This document shows positions 7,404 through 16,769 of a stretch of DNA of 16,820 nt, piece by piece. The translations under genes were made by a program, and so were the position numbers. The notes beneath the pieces were generated by a model. That model saw only the letters and a program-made list of their open reading frames with translations. It was not told the origin of the DNA and ran no database searches. The DNA is from a bacterium. Lineage in GTDB: Bacteria; UBP15; UBA6099; JAJRTR01. Positions within the stretch are counted from its first letter, which is position 1. Each line of letters opens with the position of its first letter. The stretch covers positions 1 to 16,820 of the forward strand of contig JAJRTR010000127.1 of the NCBI GenBank assembly GCA_024278215.1, given 5' to 3'.

Positions 7404-8495
7404 TCAGACATTGAATCTGAAAGTGATTATGTCGCCATCGTTGACGATGTATTCTTTGCCTTCGAGCCGGAACTTTCCGGCATCTTTCACCGCCTGCATA
7501 CTGCCGAGTTCTTTTAGTGTTTCAAAGGTGATAACTTCCGCGCGGATAAAGCCGCGGGCGATGTCCGAGTGGATTTTTCCGGCGGCCTCGACCGCGTTTG
7601 CGCCCTTCTCGAGCGCCCATGCGTGAACATCTGTCTTGCTGCTACCCGTATAGAAGTTTATCAGGCCAACAAGCTGATAAGTCCGGCGAATTACGTAAGA
7701 GGCGGCCGGTTCGCTGATGCCTGCGTCGGAGAGGAACTCGACCTGCTCTTCGGGGTCGAGTTGTGAAATCTCCGCTTCGAGTTTGCCGGCGAGTTCCAGC
7801 GCGGGCATACGCTCGGAGAGGATGCCGTCGAGTTTGTCCGCCTCGCCGCCGCCGAGTTGCGCTTCAGAAACATTAACAAGCACAAGCAGCGGTTTTATCG
7901 TCAGCAGTCCATAGCTGCGCGTGAGTTTTTCTTCCTTCTCTTCCATGCGCAGGGGGATTTCGATGTCGTCGCGTTGCAGCATCTCGTTTATATTTTCCAT
8001 CACCAGCAATTCCTTCTGCAGGCGGGCGCGTTCTTCTTTCGAGCACCTCTTTGTCGATTCATTTATGCGCGCGATGCGGTTTTCGACGACTTTCATGTCG
8101 GCGAATTTCAGTTCGAGCAGCAGGTTTTCGATGTCCGCCGCCGGGTCGATCCTGTTGTCGGGATGCGGCACGGACCCGTCGTCGAAGGCTCTCACGACGA
8201 GCAGGAGCGCGTCGCAGTTTCGCATGTCGGCGATATGCTTGTCGGAAAAGCCGCTGCCGCCGTCGCTTTTCTGCGACATGGCGAAGTCCAGATATTTGAG
8301 TTCGGAATGAACTTTTTTGGGCGGCTTGTGGAGGTCGAAAAGGAAGTCCAGCCTGGGGTCGGGCACCTTCACAACGGCCACGTTGATTTCATCGCCGCTT
8401 CCGGTATAAGCCGCTGTGGCGATGTCGGCGCCGGTGAGCGCGTTGAAAACAGTCGTTTTTCCTGAATTCGGCAGTCCTACTATTCCTATGTCCAT
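7404..8495 (-). CDS. ychF: YchF/Obg-family NTPase, divergent
   Basis: A 363-residue P-loop NTPase of the Obg/YchF group. In order: G1 GLPNSGKT (7-14); VVKVPDPRLDFL (41-52), matching the YchF VPDxRL block; NCDALLLVVRAF (93-104); a coiled-coil insert (about 120-195); NVSE (208-211) at the G4 position, where YchF proteins have NxxE and so favour ATP over GTP; and a C-terminal TGS domain (about 278-363; FYTGSSKTDVHAW, GFIRAEVI, RLEGKEYIVNDGD, FRFNV). YchF is a ribosome-associated ATPase linked to stress responses. Oddly, the G3/switch II DxAG motif reads DFAM (70-73) and the usual switch I YPFxTIEPN is absent. The frame is open to 8588, but homology begins at ATG 8495, behind a purine-rich GGGGACAACAGGAAT. 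Probable first gene of an operon with the DUF2851 gene. Confidence 0.88.
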   Translation of the reverse strand: MDIGIVGLPNSGKTTVFNALTGADIATAAYTGSGDEINVAVVKVPDPRLDFLFDLHKPPKKVHSELKYLDFAMSQKSDGGSGFSDKHIADMRNCDALLLVVRAFDDGSVPHPDNRIDPAADIENLLLELKFADMKVVENRIARINESTKRCSKEERARLQKELLVMENINEMLQRDDIEIPLRMEEKEEKLTRSYGLLTIKPLLVLVNVSEAQLGGGEADKLDGILSERMPALELAGKLEAEISQLDPEEQVEFLSDAGISEPAASYVIRRTYQLVGLINFYTGSSKTDVHAWALEKGANAVEAAGKIHSDIARGFIRAEVITFETLKELGSMQAVKDAGKFRLEGKEYIVNDGDIITFRFNV

Positions 8496-8559
8496 ATTCC
8501 TGTTGTCCCCGCTTTTGTGATTGATGCTTCCAGTATTTTGCTTTGATTCATCAGTATAG

Positions 8560-8583
8560 CCCGCATATTTCACCCCAATGCGG
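8560..8583 (+). repeat. Dispersed palindromic repeat, copy B
   Basis: CCGCAT (8561-8566, preceded by C8560) pairs with ATGCGG (8578-8583) around the 11-nt loop ATTTCACCCCA. Stem and ATTTCAC loop core match copies A and C. It sits 65 nt upstream of the ychF start, in the divergent ychF-priA gap. Confidence 0.7.
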
Positions 8584-8596
8584 ATCAAAAATCGCT

Positions 8597-8618
8597 ATGC
8601 GGCATTTTAGCCCCGCAT
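8597..8618. repeat. Second hairpin of the ychF-priA array
   Basis: ATGCGG (8597-8602) and CCGCAT (8613-8618) enclose a 10-nt loop. The half-sites are the same as in copy B but in the opposite order, and the loop differs. Confidence 0.55.
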
Positions 8619-8633
8619 GACGGTAATTACAAA

Positions 8634-8659
8634 TATGCGCTGCACGCGGCACGCGCATA
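8634..8659. repeat. Third hairpin of the ychF-priA array
   Basis: TATGCGC (8634-8640) and GCGCATA (8653-8659) form a perfect 7-bp stem around a 12-nt GC-rich loop. It completes a series of six ATGCG/CGCAT half-sites in 98 nt. Confidence 0.5.
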
Positions 8660-8698
8660 AATTTCAGCCCGTCACATGAATATGTCGCTGCAATAGAG

Positions 8699-8704
8699 TA
8701 AAAT
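8699..8704 (+). promoter_or_regulatory. Candidate -10 element upstream of priA
   Basis: TAAAAT (5 of 6) about 58 nt before the priA start. It is preceded by AATAGAGT, an octamer also found just before the TATAAT at 3255. No convincing -35 is seen. Confidence 0.25.
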
Positions 8705-8761
8705 CAGTTGGACATAAAGGTTATCGTGTATTCTTAGTCATGAAGAGAGGAACAAACCCGG

Positions 8762-11041
8762 TTGGTCGATTTGTACGTATCGGTAACACCGCTCCTTGTG
8801 CCTGTAAACAAGGCCTTCGACTATGCGGTGCCCGAAAAACTGCGCGGTGGTGTCACGCTCGGCTCGATGGTCGTCGTGCCGTTCGGCAAGCGGAAGATAT
8901 TCGGTATAGTCGTAAGAGTTGCCGACAGCACGAAGATCGCCGCTTCCGCCATAAAACCCGTCGAGGACATTGTCGACGACTTCAAGCGGGTGCCTCAGGA
9001 CCTGATGCGCCTGTGCCTCTGGATATCGCGCATGTACCTTTGTCCGCTGAACACAGTGCTTGAAACCGTGTTCCCGTTTCACCGCAGGATGAGCCGCTAC
9101 GGGATCGACAAGCGTGCGTTTCATCGCTTGCGCGAAAAGACCGTATTGGAAAAGAATGTTGCCCTGTCGGAGAGAGCTCTGGCGGAGGCGCTCGAGGACG
9201 ATTTCGCGAAATACAGAAAAGCGCCGGTACAGCGCCGCCTGCTGAGCACACTTGCCCGCGAGGGCGGCCACCTGACGGCCCGCCGCGCGAACCGGCTGGC
9301 AGGCTCGTCGATGCAGACGGTGAAAGCACTCGAGAAAAAGGGGCTGCTCCATGTCGATTACCTGCCGCGGGCTATGTCTCCGGCGGGCGAGGCCGGCATC
9401 GCCGAAAAGCACCACATTCTGATACCCGAACAGCAGGCGGCTTTCGACCGCATCGCGCGTGCTATGGAAGACAGGCGGCACGAGATATATCTGCTGCACG
9501 GCATCACGGGAAGCGGCAAGACGGAAGTATACATGCACGCGGTGCGCAGGTGCATCGAACTGGGCCGCAGGGTCATAATACTTGTGCCTGAAATCGCGCT
9601 GGCGACACAGATCATTTCACGTTTCCTGAGGCGTTTTCTCGGTCGCGTCGCCGTGTGGCACAGCAAACTGTCGATGACTGAACGGCTGTACGAATGGATG
9701 CGCATCAGCACGGGCGAGATCGACATCGTCATCGGTGCGCGGTCGGCCATATTCGCACCGATGGAAAACATCGGCATGATAGTAGTCGACGAAGAGCACG
9801 AACCGGCCTACAAGCAGGAGAGCGCACCACGCTACCATGCCCGCGAAACAGCCGTCCGGCGCGGCAAACTGCTGGGCTGCCCCGTCGTGCTCGGCAGCGC
9901 TACGCCTTCGCTCGAATCGATGTACCACGCGCGGGAGAAAAAGTATAAATACATGTTCCTCACCAGCCGCATCGGCGCAAGCGAATTGCCGGAAATCACC
10001 ATCATCGACATGAGGAAGCAGAAAACGAAACGCACGACATCCACGTTCAGTCCGCCTATGGTCGAAGCTATCAGGGCGAATATCGAAAAAGGCGAACAGA
10101 CGATGGTGTTCCTCAATCATCGCGGCTACTCGCAATACCTGCAATGCTTCACATGCGGCAACACGATCACGTGCAACGACTGCTCCGTGTCGATGAAATA
10201 TCACAAAGCGGCGAACATACTCTTATGCCACATGTGCGGCTACAGGGCGGAAGTGCCGGAGCGATGCCCCGAATGCAACAGCCGCGCACTGCGACGTTAC
10301 GGGATCGGCACGGAACGGATATACAACCAGCTTCGGCGCGCGTTCAAAGAGGCGCGCATCGAGCGAATGGACCGCGACACGACATCCAGAAAAGGCGAAT
10401 ATCAGCGGATAATCGAGGCGTGCGAGAGTGGCGAGGTGGACATACTCGTCGGCACGCAGATGATCGCAAAAGGCCTGGATTTCGCCGGTGTCACGCTCGT
10501 ATGCGTCATTTCCGCCGACGGCATGATCAACATGCCCGACTTCCGCTCTTCCGAGCGCACATATCAACTGCTCACACAGGTCGCGGGCCGCGCGGGCCGC
10601 AGGTCCGAACCCGGTCGTGTGCTCGTGCAGACACTCATGCCCAGCCACATCGCCGTCCGCTCCGCCTGCAACCACGACCCCGACACTTTCTACGAATCCG
10701 AGCTCGCGATGCGCAAAGAAGCGCTCTATCCGCCTTTTACTTTCATCATAAATTTCCTGTCGATGAGCGAAGACGAACAGAAGGCGTTCGCCGCCGCCTC
10801 GCTGCTTTCCGATAAACTCCAGGCGGCGATAAAGAAAAACAATTCGGATAAATACTTTGGAATACTGGGTCCCGCACCGGCCTATTTTTTCAAGCTGAGC
10901 GGCAGATACCGCTACATGCTTTTCCTGCGCGGCACCTCGATAAGAGAAATGCACTCGGTAACAAACGCAGCGATAGCCGACATGCCCGCCGAGACACAAA
11001 AACTCATCACCGTCGATGTCCATCCCCAGAATATGCTGTAA
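8762..11041 (+). CDS. priA: Primosomal protein N' (replication restart helicase)
   Basis: PriA recognises stalled forks and reloads the replicative helicase. The 759-residue product (E. coli 732) has the N-terminal DNA-binding domain (YVSVTPLLVPVNKAFDYAVP, GSMVVVPFGKR), then a superfamily 2 helicase: Walker A HGITGSGKT (246-254), DEEH (343-346), GSATPSLES, GIGTERI, GTQMIAKGLDF and QVAGRAGR. A zinc-binding insert carries eight cysteines (C462, 465, 471, 474, 489, 492, 502, 505), the standard PriA arrangement. All key motifs are intact. The frame opens just after a TGA at 8741, and the only usable start in keeping with the N-terminal homology is TTG 8762, with GAGAGG at 8745-8750. Divergent from ychF across a 266-nt gap; no partner gene is adjacent. 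Confidence 0.96.
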   Translation: MVDLYVSVTPLLVPVNKAFDYAVPEKLRGGVTLGSMVVVPFGKRKIFGIVVRVADSTKIAASAIKPVEDIVDDFKRVPQDLMRLCLWISRMYLCPLNTVLETVFPFHRRMSRYGIDKRAFHRLREKTVLEKNVALSERALAEALEDDFAKYRKAPVQRRLLSTLAREGGHLTARRANRLAGSSMQTVKALEKKGLLHVDYLPRAMSPAGEAGIAEKHHILIPEQQAAFDRIARAMEDRRHEIYLLHGITGSGKTEVYMHAVRRCIELGRRVIILVPEIALATQIISRFLRRFLGRVAVWHSKLSMTERLYEWMRISTGEIDIVIGARSAIFAPMENIGMIVVDEEHEPAYKQESAPRYHARETAVRRGKLLGCPVVLGSATPSLESMYHAREKKYKYMFLTSRIGASELPEITIIDMRKQKTKRTTSTFSPPMVEAIRANIEKGEQTMVFLNHRGYSQYLQCFTCGNTITCNDCSVSMKYHKAANILLCHMCGYRAEVPERCPECNSRALRRYGIGTERIYNQLRRAFKEARIERMDRDTTSRKGEYQRIIEACESGEVDILVGTQMIAKGLDFAGVTLVCVISADGMINMPDFRSSERTYQLLTQVAGRAGRRSEPGRVLVQTLMPSHIAVRSACNHDPDTFYESELAMRKEALYPPFTFIINFLSMSEDEQKAFAAASLLSDKLQAAIKKNNSDKYFGILGPAPAYFFKLSGRYRYMLFLRGTSIREMHSVTNAAIADMPAETQKLITVDVHPQNML

Positions 11042-11172
11042 AATTACCGGTTATTGGCCTCTCTGACGCTCGTATGCAACGACATATTGTCGCTTACGGC
11101 ATAATAAGGGCTTGAATATGTCCCGACTATCCACCCACGGCGGGAGCCGGAATGCAAATGCCTCTTTCGTAA

Positions 11173-11201
11173 TTGACAATCAATCTGAAGGCAATAATAG
11201 T
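11173..11201 (+). promoter_or_regulatory. Candidate sigma-70 promoter of the beta-barrel gene
   Basis: A perfect TTGACA (11173-11178) is followed after 17 nt by AATAGT (11196-11201, 4 of 6), with AATAAT (11193-11198) as a closer match at 14-nt spacing. Initiation near 11208 would give a leader of about 26 nt before ATG 11234. Confidence 0.5.
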
Positions 11202-11233
11202 ATATTCGTACAATTCAAAAGAGACCGGACGAT

Positions 11234-12349
11234 ATGAACCACTTAAAAACATTCCTCATTTTGCCGTTGATATTCGTGGTTGTGCTTATAGTTGATTCGC
11301 ACGCGCTCGAGATGGATTCTTCGATAATTGATGTGTCCGGCGACAAAGTGATGTTCTATTCGCAACCGAATGGACAGTTGTACGAAGGCAACTTTCTCAG
11401 GGTATACGTATACGGCAGCCCGGTCGCCTCTGTCAGGATAACGAAGATAAACGGCTACTACACAACGGCGATAATCATAGCCGGTAATTTGAAAAAATAC
11501 GAAGGCCGCCGCGTGTCGCTGAAAAGGATCGACGCCGCGGAAGCCCCGGTCGGAATCGCCGGGCGGGCCGATGTCCCCGGCATCAAGAAAACAAGGCCGA
11601 AACTCCAGTTGCCGGTTTCGGAAGAATCCGAAAAACCTGTAAAAAAGGAATCGAAAAAAAGCGCAAAGAAAAAACGAGAAAAAACAACAACAACAAGGAC
11701 GGGAGACAGGCAGGGAAGATCGAGTGCGCCGCGTGGGCGGAAAAGCCCCGCCGCAGACGAAACCGCATTATATGCCGAAACACATACCGGAGAAAACAAC
11801 GGCGACATCAGAAAAAAGTATCCCGTTTTTGATCCCGGCTACAACAACATAAGAGTAAAAGCTGGATCATTCAGGCCGGGCGAACCGGACATGCAGGATT
11901 CATTCACCGCAGGGCTCGAAGTGGTATTTCCTTTAAGCGGCGACCGCGCGATAGCTGCCGAGTATACATACACCGACCCGACTTCATGCACAAGCAGTTC
12001 ACCCGGAGCGACCACCCACAGTTGCATATTCAGAAACAGCTTTGCCGCGTTGAGCCTGATCCGGGCCGACCAGAAGGGCCGCCATAGCTGGTACTACGGT
12101 ATCGGCGGCGCGTATTTCATCCAGAGAGTAGACATCAGTGTTACAATGGCGGACACGTCATATTATGAGATAATAAGCAAGATACATGAACCCGCTTTGC
12201 TGCTTACACTCGGCTATGGAAATGAAAACGGATATTTTATTGAAGGCCGCTACGCGCTGACCGATGGCGCGGCCTGGGACCCATCGACGGGAAAAGAAGC
12301 CGAGACTGGCGGGTTTCTCCTCCAGGCAGGCTACAGATTGCACAAGTGA
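11234..12349 (+). CDS. Exported protein with basic linker and C-terminal beta-barrel-like region
   Basis: A 371-residue protein in three parts. Residues 1-24 are a signal peptide (MNHLKTFLILPLIFVVVLIV, cleavage after SHA). Residues about 28-105 are a beta-rich domain (IIDVSGDKVMFY, EGNFLRVYVYGSPVASVRI) like the N-terminal part of the exported protein at 2016-2954. Residues about 118-185 form a low-complexity Lys/Arg-rich linker. Residues about 190-371 have alternating amphipathic strands rich in Tyr and Gly (IRVKAGSF, FTAGLEVVFPL, AIAAEYTYTDP, SWYYGIGGAYF, LLLTLGYGNENGYFIEGRY, GFLLQAGYRL), typical of an outer-membrane barrel of about eight strands. The end lacks the terminal Phe common in such proteins. 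The family is not recognised. Start ATG 11234; the ribosome binding site is weak (GGAC 11227-11230). Likely monocistronic. Confidence 0.8.
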   Translation: MNHLKTFLILPLIFVVVLIVDSHALEMDSSIIDVSGDKVMFYSQPNGQLYEGNFLRVYVYGSPVASVRITKINGYYTTAIIIAGNLKKYEGRRVSLKRIDAAEAPVGIAGRADVPGIKKTRPKLQLPVSEESEKPVKKESKKSAKKKREKTTTTRTGDRQGRSSAPRGRKSPAADETALYAETHTGENNGDIRKKYPVFDPGYNNIRVKAGSFRPGEPDMQDSFTAGLEVVFPLSGDRAIAAEYTYTDPTSCTSSSPGATTHSCIFRNSFAALSLIRADQKGRHSWYYGIGGAYFIQRVDISVTMADTSYYEIISKIHEPALLLTLGYGNENGYFIEGRYALTDGAAWDPSTGKEAETGGFLLQAGYRLHK

Positions 12350-12452
12350 TGCTCCGCAATAACAAAACGAACCCGGTATAATGATAAAAAGTGTAGTATT
12401 CAAGCGATATTTTGGCATTCATGAAATTTACTGCAAAATTATTAAAGATAAG

Positions 12453-12481
12453 TTGACAATATTGCGCTAATGTATTATAAT
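12453..12481 (+). promoter_or_regulatory. Consensus sigma-70 promoter of dnaK
   Basis: TTGACA (12453-12458) and TATAAT (12476-12481) match consensus at all 12 positions with the optimal 17-nt spacer. Initiation near 12488 gives a leader of about 68 nt. No CIRCE (TTAGCACTC-N9-GAGTGCTAA), HAIR or sigma-32-type sequence is visible between 12350 and 12555. Confidence 0.8.
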
Positions 12482-12522
12482 CTTCTGTGGAAGCAAGGAA
12501 ATTATTGGGCTGTTAACATTAA

Positions 12523-14406
<1,884 letters not shown>

Positions 14407-14421
14407 TATCGTCTTCGAGGG

Positions 14422-14442
14422 GGTCCGGCTGTTTTCCGGACC
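14422..14442 (+). terminator. Terminator-like hairpin after dnaK
   Basis: GGTCCGG (14422-14428) and CCGGACC (14436-14442) form a perfect 7-bp stem with a 7-nt loop, 16 nt after the dnaK stop. The following TGTGTGTT is only partly T-rich, so partial read-through into grpE is plausible. Confidence 0.45.
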
Positions 14443-14461
14443 TGTGTGTTATCGACAATCC

Positions 14462-14555
14462 GCGTGAATTTCTCGGGGACACGACCTGGATTCACTTTAA
14501 CCCGCATATTTCACTAATGCGGGTTAATCCCGGAACGTGTCCCCGAAATTTACGC
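14462..14555 (+). repeat. Nested palindromic element containing repeat copy C
   Basis: The outer arms 14462-14483 and 14536-14555 pair over 20 bp with one G-T wobble and a 2-nt bulge; their core is CGGGGACACG/CGTGTCCCCG. Inside, TTAACCCGCAT (14497-14507) and ATGCGGGTTAA (14517-14527) form a perfect 11-bp stem with loop ATTTCACTA. This is the third copy of the dispersed palindrome, here embedded in an unrelated hairpin. No target-site duplication or open frame is seen. A non-autonomous mobile element or REP-like unit is possible; this is inference. Confidence 0.75.
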
Positions 14556-14567
14556 AGGTTCAGCCTG

Positions 14568-14596
14568 TTGCACAATGTATAATTACTTTTTATAAA
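14568..14596 (+). promoter_or_regulatory. Candidate internal promoter for grpE
   Basis: TTGCAC (14568-14573) and TATAAA (14591-14596) are 17 nt apart. A perfect TATAAT also lies at 14578-14583 but has no good -35. Either would start transcription just upstream of grpE and past the hairpins. Confidence 0.4.
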
Positions 14597-14641
14597 TGAC
14601 GGTGCGTCGCCACCCGACGGGGACGCGCCGGGAGGATTATT

Positions 14642-15484
14642 ATGTCAAGGATGATACCCATCGAGTCTGAGGACGACAGAACCGCAAGCGCGGAAAACGC
14701 AGCCCATACCGATTGCAGGGACAGCGGCGCGGGTGAGAAAGATAAGCTTGATAACGGGAAAGCAAATACAGACGGCGGCGCCACGGTCGAAACCGAAAAC
14801 AGCAATCCGGACGCGAATGCCGCCGCGACCGACAGGAACGAAAGACAGGATAAATCGCAAACTCCAAAAACCGCGGAAACGCACGCGGCGGAAGGAGGCG
14901 GGGACAACATGAATCGCTATGATAGAGAAAACAGCGGAGACGGAAAGTTTGAAGAATCTGCAAATTCCGATTCTCCTGTAGATATTGAAAAGCTTAAACA
15001 TGAGTTGGAAGAAAAAGACACCGCCCTCCGGGAAGCGGAAAAGCAGAAAAACGAATATATCGAACACCTTCAGAGAATGAAGGCGGAATTTGAAAACTTC
15101 AAGAAACGAACCATGAAGGAAAAGTCGGACACAATATGTTTCGCTAATGAAAAACTGCTTGGCAGGCTTCTGCCTGTGGTCGACAACCTCCGCCGTGGCT
15201 GCGAGGCGGCTGCCGAACATGTGAAGGACGAGCGTGGAAAGAGCATCCTCAAGGGTATCGAGATGGTCGAAAAACAGCTTGTCGAGCTGCTCGATGAATT
15301 CGGGGCGAAACCATTCGACAGCCTTGGAGAGGTGTTCGATTCGAATATTCATGAAGCTCTTTACACGGTACCTCGAGACGACGTCGAGGACAATACGGTG
15401 GTCGAGGAAATCGAGAAGGGATACATGCTGAATGAAAAGTTGTTGAGACCCGCGAAAGTTGCTGTGTCCAGGGCGACCGAATGA
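14642..15484 (+). CDS. grpE: Nucleotide exchange factor GrpE, with long N-terminal extension
   Basis: Releases ADP from DnaK and so resets its cycle. The family region begins near residue 115 with a long coiled coil (IEKLKHELEEKDTALREAEK, EYIEHLQRMKAEFENFKKR) followed by the four-helix/beta-wing part (LLPVVDNLRRG, KGIEMVEKQL, FDSNIHEALYTVP, NTVVEEIEKGYMLNEKLLRPAKVAVS). From ATG 14642 the product is 280 residues, longer than the usual 170-220. The first 89 residues are a charged, Asn/Ala/Glu-rich, probably disordered segment. An in-frame ATG at 14909 gives 191 residues and has its own AAGGAGG at 14892-14898. The upstream start has GGGAGG at 14630-14635, 6 nt before ATG, and is the better placed, so I kept it; both may be used. 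Lies between dnaK and dnaJ. Confidence 0.94.
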   Translation: MSRMIPIESEDDRTASAENAAHTDCRDSGAGEKDKLDNGKANTDGGATVETENSNPDANAAATDRNERQDKSQTPKTAETHAAEGGGDNMNRYDRENSGDGKFEESANSDSPVDIEKLKHELEEKDTALREAEKQKNEYIEHLQRMKAEFENFKKRTMKEKSDTICFANEKLLGRLLPVVDNLRRGCEAAAEHVKDERGKSILKGIEMVEKQLVELLDEFGAKPFDSLGEVFDSNIHEALYTVPRDDVEDNTVVEEIEKGYMLNEKLLRPAKVAVSRATE

Positions 15485-15511
15485 GTTTAAACAATGACGA
15501 AGCGCGCGGCG

Positions 15512-15538
15512 GTCCGGATATTCCGTGTCCGGATATTC
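15512..15538 (+). repeat. Tandem 12-bp direct repeat before dnaJ
   Basis: GTCCGGATATTC occurs at 15512-15523 and again, identically, at 15527-15538, separated by CGT (15-bp period). It fills the short grpE-dnaJ gap and ends 25 nt before the dnaJ start. Confidence 0.7.
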
Positions 15539-15563
15539 TGCGCAATAAATGGGGATGACGGAT

Positions 15564-16700
15564 ATGGCTGATTATTACAAAACACTTGGGGTGGATAGAA
15601 AAGCGAGTGCGGCCGACATAAAAAAGGCCTACAGGAAACTTGCGCGAAAATATCATCCGGATGTAAACCCCGACGATCCTTCCGCCGAACGTAAATTCAA
15701 GGATATTTCAGAAGCATATCAGGTTCTGTCGGATACCGGGAAAAGGCAGAAGTACGACCAGTTCGGTGATGCGGCATTCAGCGGCGGCGGCGGCGGACAG
15801 CAGGCAGGCGGTTTCAACGGCTCGTTTGACTTTTCAGACATATTCGGAGGCGGTCGTAGCGGGGCAGGCGGACAGTTCGCCGACATTTTCGACATGTTCG
15901 GCGGCGGACACGCCGGGCGCAGAAGCGCGGCCCGAAGACCGAGAACGATGAAGGGTGAAGACCTTCATTTTACAATGCGCATCTCGTTTATGGACGCATT
16001 CAAGGGAGTGAAGAAAGAAATATCATTCGACGGTTTCGACAAATGCGGCAAGTGCGGTGGCACAGGTGTCGAACCCGGCTCGAAGCCGACGAAATGTCCG
16101 CAGTGCGGCGGCTCCGGCCAGTTGAGAGCGGGCCGTGGAATATTCAATATAAGCCAGACATGCCACGTGTGCGGCGGCACAGGACGCCAGACGGGCCCGC
16201 CATGCGGCAAATGCGCGGGCCGGGGTGCCTTGCCTGCGGTGAAGCGGCTGAATGTGAAAATTCCGGCAGGCGTGGACAACGGATCGAAAATACGCATTCC
16301 CGGTAAAGGGCATCCAGGGCACAACGGAGGACCGTCCGGCGACCTCTACATCATCACAAGCGTTTCCTCCCATCCGCTTTTCGAGCGCAAAGGTACGAAT
16401 CTCTATGTCGAGGTTCCGATCACCATTGTCGAGGCCGCACTCGGCACAAGACTCGAAGTGCCCACACCTGAAGGTAAATCATCCATATCTATTCCGGAAG
16501 GCACCGACTCGGGTAAAAAGTTCAGGCTTCGCGGCAAAGGGTTTCCGTCCCTGAATTCGCCAAGAGCCAGGGGCGATCTCTATGTCACTGTGAAAACCGT
16601 CACACCCAAAAATCTCGACGATGCGAAAAAGCGGATGCTCAGAGACTTCGCGGCTGCACACCCTGAAGACCCGCGCGCATATCTGCGGGGCGTGGTGTAG
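15564..16700 (+). CDS. dnaJ: Co-chaperone DnaJ (Hsp40)
   Basis: Delivers clients to DnaK and stimulates its ATPase. The product is 378 residues from ATG 15564, the usual DnaJ size. The N-terminal J-domain ([23 protein letters not shown] motif in KYHPDVNPD) is followed by a Gly/Phe-rich linker ([26 protein letters not shown]). Next are four intact zinc-binding CxxCxGxG motifs ([32 protein letters not shown]) and the C-terminal peptide-binding domains ([55 protein letters not shown]). In-frame ATGs at 15549 and 15555 would add five or three residues. I chose 15564 because GGGGA at 15551-15555 is well placed for it and homology starts at MADYYK. It is 79 nt after grpE and probably co-transcribed. 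Confidence 0.97.
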   Translation: MADYYKTLGVDRKASAADIKKAYRKLARKYHPDVNPDDPSAERKFKDISEAYQVLSDTGKRQKYDQFGDAAFSGGGGGQQAGGFNGSFDFSDIFGGGRSGAGGQFADIFDMFGGGHAGRRSAARRPRTMKGEDLHFTMRISFMDAFKGVKKEISFDGFDKCGKCGGTGVEPGSKPTKCPQCGGSGQLRAGRGIFNISQTCHVCGGTGRQTGPPCGKCAGRGALPAVKRLNVKIPAGVDNGSKIRIPGKGHPGHNGGPSGDLYIITSVSSHPLFERKGTNLYVEVPITIVEAALGTRLEVPTPEGKSSISIPEGTDSGKKFRLRGKGFPSLNSPRARGDLYVTVKTVTPKNLDDAKKRMLRDFAAAHPEDPRAYLRGVV

Positions 16701-16754
16701 AGTTGTGTCGGCACGGAAATGATGCGGAGAAAGATAACACAATTCGACGAAACC

Positions 16755-16769
16755 GGAAGCGCGGCTTCC
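16755..16769 (+). terminator. Terminator-like hairpin after dnaJ
   Basis: GGAAGC (16755-16760) and GCTTCC (16764-16769) form a perfect 6-bp stem with a 3-nt loop, 54 nt after the dnaJ stop, followed by ATCATTTG. No T-run, so strength is uncertain. No further gene is seen between 16701 and the window end. Confidence 0.35.

Noticed and set aside
8496-8588. N-terminal extension of ychF to an upstream start at 8588
   Set aside because: Would add 31 residues with no homology, running through repeat copy B; family homology begins at MDIGIVG.
10144-10815. 223-codon plus-strand frame within priA
   Set aside because: Out-of-frame shadow of the zinc and helicase region of priA; Arg/His-rich composition typical of such shadows.
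11080-11092. CGACA-TAT-TGTCG inverted repeat after priA
   Set aside because: Five-bp stem with a 3-nt loop and no T-run; not called as terminator. Nothing else is visible in the 192-nt gap apart from the promoter.
14645-15352. 235-codon minus-strand open frame antisense to grpE
   Set aside because: Shadow frame; grpE on the plus strand has clear homology.
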